Positions 36,440-46,795 of a DNA stretch of 64,000 bases are shown piece by piece (position 1 is the first letter of the stretch; every line of letters begins with the position of its first letter). This DNA comes from Onchocerca volvulus (Eukaryota > Nematoda > Chromadorea > Rhabditida > Onchocercidae), in assembly GCA_000499405.2 (NCBI GenBank), contig HG738138.1:11463208-11527207 (forward strand), read 5' to 3'. The notes under the pieces were generated by a model. The model searched no databases, was not told the DNA's origin, and worked only from the letters and a program-made list of their open reading frames with translations. Both the position numbers and the translations under genes were made by a program.

Positions 36440-36690
36440 TAGCGAAACATTTTGTAATTAATTGAGATGGCTGTGCCGGTGTTTTGCTTCTGGGATGCTC
36501 CGAGACCTTCCTCTCCCGCTGTTTCGTCCATTCGGTATCAGTCCAGTCCTTCTTCTCCCGCCCCCCGCTGATTTCTTCCCGTTCCGAATATTGTCACTTC
36601 CTTTGTCTCCTCCTTCCTTCTCCTCTTACTCGAAATTCTTCCTGCACTTCCATAATCATTTTTCCGTCCACAAAATGCACAATCAATGGG
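36440..36690 (-). promoter_or_regulatory. C/T-rich (plus-strand) GC island, possible promoter or first exon
   Basis: About 180 bases (36465-36640) rise to roughly 55% G+C and are strongly pyrimidine-biased on the plus strand (ccttcttctcccgccccccg). On the minus strand an ATG at 36531 opens MDETAGEEGLGASQKQNTGT..., an acidic leader typical of cytoplasmic protein starts. No following exon was found. It is either a first exon, a promoter with an asymmetric tract, or the remnant of an inserted sequence. Confidence 0.3.
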
Positions 36691-38042
36691 GACATAATTA
36701 GCCAGGAAAAATAAAAAAAAAAATAAAAAAAATTGTGGATAATACAGATGCACAGAGCACCATGGGCTTTCATTTTTTTTTTTTGTTGCTATTGTTATCA
36801 GTTTTATCACTCTCCGACCATTTTCATCTTTTTAAAAGAAATACAGACAAGGAAAAGAGACAACTGGCCAAAAGCAAAATGATTAGTTCATTATAGAGAT
36901 AACATATTTCAGTTACGATATCATATCAAATAAGATTTATACGGAGATTGTTCAAATTTTCGATGCAATGAAAACGACCAGAATTTTGATAATTATTCGA
37001 TCAAATATAAAAGAATAAACGATGACATGTCGAAATAAAATATGATAATAATGGGTCATAAATTCGCTAACTTTCGAATATTTTTAATTTAATTCAGAAT
37101 GAAATGAAAACGCACTTTTCACAGTTTATCACATATATTGTGTTCAAATTATTTTTTGAAGATTTTTAGGAATAAAAAAAAAAAAAAGACGGAAAATGTA
37201 TTAACAAACATATGCGTGTTAGGATAAATATATGCCAAAAATTATTGAAATTTTAAAAAATTTCGAAGGAAAAAAAGCTCCCACTTTTTTTTCATGCATT
37301 TTTATTCTAGGCGTTACTTGATATTCCTAACAATCAATACTTTCTAAGATGTCAAAATTGTGAACGTTCATTCTTAACAGTATGAGATGTAATTCAAAAC
37401 TAAACTGTTGCTGATTAAAATTTCGAAAAGGTTGAAAAATGCAAGAGAAAGTATACGAATCGAAAATTTTAGAGAAGAAAAATGAAAGGGTAAATAACGA
37501 AGATAAACAACAAAATTTTATTTACATTATGCTTCATTTTTAGTCACAAATATTATAATTAATCCCTTGTGTGATAGCGAATTCTAATGTGAATTTATTT
37601 TGGCTTATCTATTTTCCACTTGATTTATCGCTATATCTAGAAGTCTCATATTATACCAAGCATCTATATAATTATTGATCATTTGCTCAAAAAAAAAAAA
37701 TTAGCTCACACCACCTTTATCTGATCATTTTTTTTAAACGAAATTCAAAATTTGACAATGGAGAAAAATTTTCGGATGATTCATGGAACTTTTTTGTTTT
37801 TTCTGTTCTTTTTTTTTTTCTTTCAACCAACTTTGTCACAGCATAGAAATATGACAAAAGATTTGAAGGCCAAAATAAGATTCGATCGAAACCAATAATA
37901 GGAAGTGGTGCAAAAAAATTTGGCCAAAACCAATTATAGGAAGACAAAAGGAAGTGCAAATGTTATTTTTTGCTGGAAAAAAATTTGGTCAAAGAGATTA
38001 ACGACTGATCATATTGAAGAATTTACGATGGGCATAAAACAC

Positions 38043-38043
<1 letters not shown>

Positions 38044-38085
<42 letters not shown>
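38044..38085. repeat. (TA)n microsatellite
   Basis: A perfect TA dinucleotide run of about 21 units in intergenic DNA. Confidence 0.97.
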
Positions 38086-38087
<2 letters not shown>

Positions 38088-40905
38088 AAATTATAATTAA
38101 CTAGGCCATACGATATTTTATTCCTTTCATTTATGGCTCCTACCCATTGATAAAAATAATTAGGCTAAGGAGATATTGATTATTTGATTTGTCTCCAAAT
38201 CCATCGAATTCTGCATTTTTGATGAGAAAAGTATTTTCATTATGTGCAGTTCTCGTTATCCAGATGTTAAATTGAATTTTAGTTCAAAAAAAAAAAAAAA
38301 AGAAAAAAGAAAAAAGAGAAGCGCGACAGCACTGAGGGAGAAAATATTCACAACAAACTATTTCATTAAAATAAAAAATTACAGTCTAGACGAATTATTT
38401 TCCAAATAAAATGAGAATATTATGCTTTAAATGCAAGACAATAGTAGTTAGTTGCTATATGTAATATTAAATATTCATACTTAATTGTTTAGCATAAGAA
38501 CTTTTTATATTAATTAATGGCTATCATAACAAAAATAATTTACAAATAATATCCACAAGAAATGATCAAGAAATCAAGATAAGCTATCGTCGTATTAAGT
38601 TATTTGATTGAATAAAATTGATTTAAGTAAACGATTAACACTGATCATATCAGTATGAGTGCTACCATCATTAACCAAATTTTAGCTTATAATTACACCG
38701 GATAAAATTAATAAAAATGGCGAAATATATTAGTGGAATGTTTTTGCTCACTTTACCATCCTAGCTTTATTTTTCTTTTGACAAGAAAAAAGTCAAAAGT
38801 CATCGTGTTAAACAGACAATAAAGCATAAATGTTCCACTGCAACCTGTGTGTAAAAGTCCAGCTGTACTTTAAGTGTAAAATTATCATGCAAATTCCCAA
38901 AAAGTTTCTTTCCTTTTATTAACCAATCAATGTAAAGGAAATAGACATCATTTTCGAAAGTTTTTCGAAAAGCAGAAAGAATGAATAATCTAAATTTAAA
39001 ACAAAGAAAAAGAAAAAAAAGGAGTGAAGTTGTTTTAATGACGTTCATATACCTTTGCGAAATGAAAAAAAACGGATATTGCGTGAAAAATACAGGATGA
39101 AATCAGTAACAACAAAAAGCTCAGAACAATCACTGGGCTGATCAATGATTGGAAGAATGACTGAAATCTAAAAAAAACGAAAATTTCATCGCACAGTGCT
39201 TTGATATATAATGTTGTAAACAGATGCGCACCATCAGATTGAGAGTTTTTAAAACTGAAATGACAAAAGCATTTTCGCACCAAAGATTCTCAAATTTTGC
39301 AAAACTGGTTTTCGAAACTTTGGAGCAAACTAACAAATTCGGTCCTTTCCAATTAACGAATAAGACAATTTTGGAAGTATATTATTTGAATAAGTTAATG
39401 AGTTAATAGGTAAAAATGTATATATTATTTACTCTGAAGTATTGGAAAATTAATAAATCAAAAAATAAAAAAGAAAATAGTTAAACGTACCATGTAGCAA
39501 AACAATTTTATAAGTTAAAAAAAAAAGTCAAATTTCCATAATTTTAGATTAAAAAAAATTTCACAATCAAAAGGAAACTTTTGTACTGATTTGGAATTCC
39601 AAATTATTTAAATTGGAAAAAAATAAAGTTAACTGTCAAATATTATCAACATTTCTTCCCTCCGCATAAAACATAAATTCTATATTTTAGTTGCATTCGA
39701 TTCCAGTTCCTAAACATATATATGAGCACGATATACGGTTAAAATCGTCCACACTATTTCCTCAATCATTCACTCTTCGTTTTAGCACTCGGAGAATTTA
39801 TACTTCATTTTTTTCTTTTGACGTATAAGCAAAATTTTGATACGTTTAACATCCGTAAATTTGCGTACAGTTCAAGAGTTATGTAGATATATTGCGTTAA
39901 TTATGTGAATTACAGACGAGATATGAAGAACAAAATTATTAAAGGATTTTCGGCTGAAAAATTTTTTTTTAAAACTATTCTACTAAAAATTCCATCAATA
40001 AATTAGCGAAGCAATCGATATCAGAAGCCTCTTTAGGGATGCTAGATCATATGGATCTTCGGATAATAGTGATATTTCTTGTAAGATGCCATTAGTGACA
40101 ATAACAATCTTAATTTAAACTACTAAAATCAAGCATAGGCGATGATATTGATTCTTTTAATTAACAATAATGGAAGTGAGTCGATGATAGTAGTCATCAT
40201 ACATAATAATGTTGACGATTGCTGTATTTATGAGATAACTGATTGTTGGTGATAACGGTAACAATCACTGATGATGATGTAATGATATTGCTAACAACAA
40301 TAATAATGATAACAATGTTAATAGCATATCATATTAACAACATGATGTAGCATAGACATTAATTCTTGAAGGAACCAATCAATATGGAAGAATGTAACGG
40401 ATAAATTATGTTAAAATAATATAATGAGATATACATTTTAGAAGTAAAAAAAGATGAAATAATCCGACTTATCAAATAACCATTGTCAATGGATGAATTA
40501 GATGAAATAATTTATGAACCCAAGTTTTAGCGAAATTGTACCACGTAATACAGTTAGTGCTGAATGAAGCATTTACGCCAAATACCCGCAATCCTCTATT
40601 AATGATAATTGTGATAAAGTGATAAATATGACAAACATTGGCTATATTCAGATAAACTGAAAAAGAGGGAGACTTGGATAGTAGCTGGAGAAATGAGGAT
40701 AAGCATAGAATGACCAACAGTGGTTGAAGGAAACAAGAGGACAGATGTTTGATCTTAGCTAATCGACTCAGAGAGTCTCTGGAGCGGTGCCACTTCATTT
40801 TCCTATCAAAAAATCATTACTTTCCCATCCCTTCTTTCTTTTTTTTCCTCGTTTTTGATCAAAACGGGACAAAAAATGGATCTAATCACCCAATGTACTT
40901 TTTTG

Positions 40906-41140
40906 TTTGAATATGTGATATCAGAATTCATTCTATTCAAATATTTGGTATCGGAATTCATTCCATTTAATTATGATGTCGGAATTTATATCTTAAACAG
41001 ATAGAAATGTTTAAAGATATTCATTATGTTGAAATATATGATGTCGGGATCTAACCTGTCTGAATATATGATATTAGAATTTATTTTTTTTTTTTTTATT
41101 TCAGAATTTATTCTTTTTAAATAAATGATATGAGAATGAA
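40906..41140. repeat. Decayed ~30-bp minisatellite
   Basis: The core [ga]t[at]tcagaatt...tattc recurs at 40919, 40949, 40977, 41042, 41072, 41099 and 41129. The spacings are 30, 28, 65, 30, 27 and 30 bases; the 65-base gap equals two units. Typical unit: gaatatatgatatcagaatt then cattctatt. One unit is disrupted by a T-run (41083-41098). Confidence 0.85.
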
Positions 41141-42105
41141 ATCATAACCTGATTATTATTTGTACCAATATATAATTATGATACCACAGCAATTCATTCT
41201 GTATGTGCAGATCATTTAATTTTATAATGAAATCAAGTTCTAAAATTCTTTCTGAAATTCTTTTTTTTCTTGAAAAGTTTTCATTCTTAATATTAGATGA
41301 TAGATGACAACAACAACAAAGAATCTCGAAGATTTTCGTTGTTTATTAATATATGAAGATGTAAATCATGGATCAATTGATAATGGATAATATAACTAAG
41401 TAAAACGAAGGGAAAAAAATTATTTGAAAAGTAAGAGTTTCATCATTTTTAGCAAATTTGTTGAAACGAAGCAAAACTAAAGTTGTGCTGTAAATTTTTA
41501 AAAAGTGAAAAAGAACTGTCTCAAGCGTTCATCGATTTCTGAAATAGCAAGTGAAGAAAGAAAGTAAGCTCGAAAGTAGACTTGCAAAAGTGGTGACACA
41601 AAATTAATATTCAAATATATGTATGTATGGCGGCGAATGATATCCCATGCGAACAAGGACTGTCTATTTGAGATACTGACGAATGATGATAAGATGACAC
41701 GAAGCTGGCGCAGAATAGATGGATTACTCATCGCTGTGATGAGCGTTGTTCGGATTGCATCTGAGTAAAATCTGAGAGTAAGTATACTGGGAAGTCGAGT
41801 AATTCTGTTACTTTTAATTTAAAAATAAAAATTCGAACTAATCGATAACATTTCATTGAAAATACCCGAAAGCAGAGAATTAGAATAGGTAATGTTTAAA
41901 TGTATGCATATTTGTAGATTTCACAGGTTGCAATTTATAAATTATGCTGCATTCCCAACATTATTGAATTCAGTATATGGAGAAATTTAAACAGTTCGTG
42001 GAATTCGTTTCCATCCATGTACTATTAGTTACTGTTTCATAATATTTGCTTATTGAAAATCTTCAAGTTCTAAATTCCATATGATATTTATGAGAAGAAA
42101 CGGAA

Positions 42106-42256
42106 TCACAAGTCCTTCGTGCTAATTTTGCCTTGAAAATAACCGCAGTTTAATTTGAAATTTAAATTGCAAAATTTGTAGCCTTCTCTTGCACCACCAT
42201 CACTGACATCTCTCTCGCGCCCTGAAACAACAAAGCGAATGTGACCTCGATGATCC
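42106..42256 (-). CDS. Candidate terminal exon downstream of the serine-rich gene
   Basis: An acceptor CTGTTTCAG precedes base 42256. One base of a split codon is followed by 49 codons and TGA: DHRGHIRFVVSGRERDVSDG then GAREGYKFCNLNFKLNCGYF. The charged, balanced composition in locally GC-rich DNA is strongly coding-like. Its entry phase (needs two bases from the previous exon) matches the donor at 43664 of the gene upstream on the same strand. It could therefore be an alternative last exon, reading ...DEWIR-DHRGHIRF.... It may equally belong to a separate gene. No domain is assigned. Confidence 0.4.
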
Positions 42257-42780
42257 CTGAAACAGTTAAGATTTCAAAAAAATCTTTGCCCACCAAATTC
42301 GTATTTAATTTCATGCGACTTCTTACTCCAGCGCGTTTCTAAGACATTTTTTTTCTTTCGAAATCCTTCTTTACACTTTCATAACATTGAAATTCAAGAT
42401 TTGTCGAAATTCGAGTTTATCAAAATAACATACAGAATTTGAAAGAAACAGAAAATATAACTGGAACGTGGAACCTATTTATGTAACACGGATGATAAAT
42501 GCATTCGTATTTGAATAAATGGGAAATTTCCAAAAAAGTTATTTAATTGCTATTTTGAGAATTGATGACCTTTGACTCATTTAAATTTTCTCAAGATTGA
42601 AAATTCAAAATATATTCATTAATATATTATTACAAATCATATGAAAAAGATTTGAATTGTTCAATTAAAAACCTGTCATGGACTTAAATGAAAGCCGAAT
42701 GAATTCAAACAGAAAAAGTGGTATTAATTTCATTTATGATTTCAATAAGTCTCTTTATGAAGTTGGAAAGATTCAGGGAA

Positions 42781-43846
42781 TTAATTGATCAAAGATTGCC
42801 TGAAATAAGTATGGATAGTACTAGGATTGCAAGTTACTGGACTAGGACTAGGAGCAGAAACTACTGAATCACGAATTCGAGCCTGAAGACTTCCTACTCC
42901 ACTGTCATTTTCTAGATTATCGCTGGACGGTGTGAATATCGACGGATCCAACAAATCACCGTCCAGTATAACACGTGGACGTAAGATCACTTTCCGGTTC
43001 TGGCTGTTACTATTGCTATCATTTGTGCTATTGTTGCAGTTGCTATCCATTCGTGATAACTCTTCACTTGATAGTGATAAGCATAACGCCTGAAATATTT
43101 ATTTACCTGAAGTATTTTATCAAAATAAGCAGAAATTTATGCTTAGAATATATTGCCCAAAGATTTACCAGAAGAAACAAATTAAATTCGATTTTTTTTT
43201 CAAAGCTTGCTTCTTTTATAGCTTGAAAGCGATCAATGAAAAAATGGGAAAAAAAAAGATGTTATACACGCTTGGCAATAGTTTGCTCGAGATCACGCTG
43301 AAATGCAATCGCATTAGGCAGATTCAAATAACTTCTTTCTGGTAGTTTTGTTGGGCAGAAATCATTGTTATACATATCATCCAAATTTTCCTTGCTATAT
43401 CTGTAATTCTGATCCTTTAGAAGATGGGATCCATTTCTGTGAAAGGAAATTTCTTCCAGTTTTAGTGCTAATTTCTTTAAATTTGATGATTTTTTAGTTT
43501 TATCAATTTTTTAGTCAGTTTGGGAAAAAAAAGCGATTTTTCTTCAAATTCTTTAAAAATAACTAAGTGGATTCTTTCAATTCATTTCTTATCTTTGGCT
43601 TACTTAGACAGGATCTTGCTTAATCAATTTTAAAGTTTTACTGAACGAAGTATGAATGATCACCTTATCCATTCATCTTCTGCATCCAATTCGAACTTTT
43701 CCCTTTCCTTCCACTCCTTTTTTAGGCGGAAAAATGGAAAACGTGAACGTGAATCACTTGACGCCGAATTTAATATGCTTCGTTCATTCCGAAATGAAAG
43801 TGTCGAACGCAGTGATGGCTTTTGTATCTGGCGCTCCGATGAACTC
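42781..43846 (-). CDS. Unrecognised serine-rich protein, C-terminal exons
   Basis: Three exons link in phase: 43664-43846, 43268-43436 and 42781-43089 (TAA). Acceptors are TATTTTAG, TTTCACAG and ATATTTCAG; donors are GTGATC and GTATAA. The encoded 220 residues begin with a Ser/Arg-rich stretch (NSASSDSRSRFPFFRLKKEW), then KEREKFELDAEDEWIRNGSH, a tyrosine- and asparagine-rich part, QRDLEQTIAKR, an Asn/Ser repeat after MDSN, and VILRPRVILDGDLLDPSIF before NDSGVGS and a Pro/Ser end. There is no membrane segment; it reads like the phosphorylatable, disordered tail of a signalling or cytoskeletal protein. The first exon found needs two bases from an upstream exon I could not locate, so the gene is partial at its 5' side. 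The opposite strand is also open over 43706-43864, but only this strand gives matching phases. Confidence 0.65.
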
Positions 43847-44107
43847 CTAAAATATCCACCAAACTAATATATTTTCGTATATACATTACAAATATTTGTG
43901 GGAAGCGCCATGTCAGGTATTCAGTTTTCTACTTTGTTGCAGGGCTTTAGAACATTTTCCGGTCAAGGATTAGATGAAATTCACAAATGACTAAGATAAA
44001 CTGTAAAAAAAAAGAAAAAAGAAAAATTACATTTTTTGATGAATTCATTAACTGCGCATGCTTTTATTTAAACAAATAAATTATTAAATGAAAATTAAAT
44101 AATTTAG

Positions 44108-44246
44108 CGATAAAAAAGCCTGTTGAAGTTGAAGAATATGTAACGTATAGTGAAATGAACTTAGTGGAATTTTTGTTTGATAGGATGAATATAAATTTAA
44201 AAGAATTTTTGAGAGATACCGTTGGAAAGGCAAAAGGAATTACATG
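44108..44246 (+). CDS. Possible N-lobe exon of the haspin-like gene
   Basis: Between AATAATTTAG and a strong TG|GTAAGA donor, 139 bases are open and read AIKKPVEVEEYVTYSEMNLV then EFLFDRMNINLKEFLRDTVG. AIKK would suit the ATP-binding lysine of a kinase, and the exon lies 1 kb upstream of the haspin-like exons on the same strand. Its exit phase does not fit the next exon found directly, so at least one exon is missing between them. Assignment to the haspin-like gene is inference. Confidence 0.35.
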
Positions 44247-45283
44247 GTAAGAAATTTCTAAGAAGTGAAGAAAAGCGTAATTCGGTCAAATCGCTGATTT
44301 TTTTTTAGTTTAAAACTTACTTTAAGATTTGTAAAAATTAAAAACTTGCAATTTTCAAATAGATTAATCAACAAAAAATAAATGAAGAAAATAGTCTTTT
44401 CATTAGTTGACAAATAAAATTCAAATGAATTTTTGCATCCAGTTGATTTTAAATTATATAAAAAAATGGTAGGTGTAAATGATTGTTCCAAATTTTTGAA
44501 AATATCATTATAAAATGAACATTTTGGAAAATGTTCCTGAATAATAGAAGTGATTTCATAACATCGTTCTTGCATTACTTGAAGTAAAATTTACTTTTAA
44601 CTCATTTCTTTATATTTCGTTTTTCATTTTAAACGAAATTTTTTTTTTTTCAATTTAAGCAGTATGAATCATGCTTTTTAGTATCTTTTTCTTTTCCGTG
44701 CAAAAATAAACAAATGATGACTTAAGACAAGTTTGTTCGAAAAACTAATTTAAAAAAATGAGGAAAGCTATAAAACAGATCAAATTGTGGATAGTAATAT
44801 ATTAAGGAACAGATTGATAAAACCATACTGGATTTACATTTTGGAATAACAATCTTAATATATTTGGTTAATTTACTGACTAATTAATTAATTTCATGTT
44901 ATCAATAAATATTTAATTTTCTAGTGCTCAGCAAACTTGTATGAATGAATAAGATCAGTTTGAACTATAAATTTAAGTGTTAAATGATAACAGGATTACT
45001 TCGTTGTCATATTCGATACTAAAATTGAAGCAGTTATGAATTAAACGAAATAATACCTATAATACGAAGAAGCTATAGCTGTTGGAAGCTGGAACAGATG
45101 TTAGGATTCGTGGCATTGTTGCTAATCATGACGAAGTGAACATCGCGGGAGTGGGTGATGCTTGTGGCGAGAATCGCAAGCATCATTTCATTTTCTACAT
45201 ATTCTGAAATGCTGTAACTAGTATTATTCCCTCAAAGACTTCTGTGCTTCTTCCTCGAAATATTATGAATTATTCTGATGCAG

Positions 45284-46795
45284 GGCAATATTCGTCGTCG
45301 ATGGTCATTGCATAGAAGCAATACAAAAAAAAAAAACATGAAATCGAACAAGATAAATACGACTCTTTTTCCCGCGAACCAACATTTCCTGCTCCTGCCC
45401 TTCGAGAATGGCGGAATTAGCCTGAAAGAATATAGGGTATTATTGAACTTTGATTTTTTATTATATGCAGTGTTATTTGTTGTATATCTTCGTGAAAACG
45501 GAAGATATGACGGAAAAAAAGATAATAAAAAAATGAATTAGGAAAAACAATGAAAAAACATGACATGTATTTATCACTTTTTAAAATTAGTTATCAGTTG
45601 CGAAAATCCCGAAATGTACTTACCAGTTTTGTAGATCACTACCGTACTTCAAGCATATAGCATTACTTACCAGTTGTTCATAGCCCTTGCTGTGGCTGAA
45701 TTTCAACTTTTATTTGAACATCGCGACCTGAATTGCTGCAATATTTTGATTACAGATGTTGATTTGTAAACTGCAGTTGGATATGACTTTCATAAGACAA
45801 AAGAAGTTGATCAGTTATTGCTATTTGTCAATTTTCTTTGTCTTAAAATTCCATTTTTAAGATGAAAAATTGAGTATAATTTAGAGACTAATTTGAAGAT
45901 TCTGAAGTCAACATATATACACATGGGGCCAGAGTCAAAATTCTGAATTCTTCTTTTTTGCAGAATGGCCAAAAGTGTATATATTATACGCACATGTATA
46001 AATGCATATATACGTTTTATTTTCAATTCACAAATTTTACTCTTGAAAATATGAACATATTTCTCATTATATCCTAAAATATTGCAGATGCACTCTTGAT
46101 ATATTTCGATCGGGAGTCAAATGAAGAAGTTTTCATGCATAAAGGCGATTTCGGACATCTTGTCTTTAAAACAATGCGCGAAATAAACAAGTAATGAATT
46201 TCGAATATTGTTGCAGTTTTACATTGATATGTGGCTAGCAAAGATGAAAAGATACTATTCAAGATTTATGCATACTAATTAAGAGAATTAGTGTTAGAAG
46301 ATCATAATACTAATATTATACACAAGTCATATCTACTCTTAAATATTAAAAAAAGGTGAAATAGAATAGTATGCGATTTGCCTTTTCTATATACTGTAGA
46401 ACAGTTTAGTGCAGTAGATTTGTATTGAATGGCAAAAAATGCAAAATAATGGGAATTGAACAAATGGTAATTCAACTCTGGAAATTTAAATTATATGAGT
46501 TCGGTAAATATCATCGAGCCATTTTTGGTGCTTCTGGTATATCCAAAATTTTAGAAATGTTTGGCGACTGTTTCAACCTATGACAAATGTTGTCTGGTTG
46601 GCATATGTCATTGAATTCATTCATAATCGACTGAAAGAATTGAATTTTGATAGCTCGGAAGAACGTGCTGAATTTTCTCGCCATTTAAAATATTTGCATC
46701 ATTATCGTGAGAATTTTAACCGCTGTCATAAATGTAAATTACTTGCTGGGCGTTTTACAAATTTTAAGCAACTTATTTCCATTTATTTAAAATGA
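45284..46795 (+). CDS. Haspin-like kinase, possibly a pseudokinase or decaying gene
   Basis: Haspin phosphorylates histone H3 threonine 3 at centromeres in mitosis. Exons seen: 45284-45436 (hinge region: NQHFLLLPFENGGISLKEYR, like the LFIVLEFEFGGIDLEQ segment of animal haspin), 45635-45765 (YQLFIALAVAEFQLLFEHRD then LNCCNIL, the catalytic HRD loop with its Asn) and 46088-46190 (LIYFDRESNEEVFMHKGDFG). The last is 46555-46795 (QPMTNVVWLAYVIEFIHNRL, matching the haspin C-lobe NVLWLHYLTDKML, to TGA). The last two join in phase (AA+A). The first exon shown enters and leaves in phase 0. The exon carrying the haspin IIDYTLSR metal-binding motif should lie between 45766 and 46087. I find no frame there that has it, and the phases across that gap do not match. 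Either the motif is lost (pseudokinase or pseudogene) or splicing is unusual. The N-lobe is incomplete. Confidence 0.6.

Larger units (their letters stand above)
31947..42105. other. Long AT-rich intergenic region
   Basis: Ten kilobases without a supportable gene. It contains the (CA)n and (TA)n arrays, the purine/pyrimidine-asymmetric island near 36.4-36.7 kb and the decayed minisatellite at 40.9-41.1 kb. It also holds cryptically simple gat/aat-rich DNA around 40140-40320. One minus-strand frame at 35298-35591 contains a mixed-composition stretch (KKLDPSILEIKSMHISKYKL) that may be an isolated exon, but it lacks splice partners. A minus-strand frame at 40472-40798 begins with a basic and then hydrophobic segment, also unsupported. 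Confidence 0.5.

Noticed and set aside
45063..45200. GC-richer frame reading EAGTDVRIRGIVANHDEVNI... upstream of the haspin-like exons
   Set aside because: Open for only about 42 codons, no haspin similarity and phases do not connect to neighbouring exons; could be an exon but I cannot support it.
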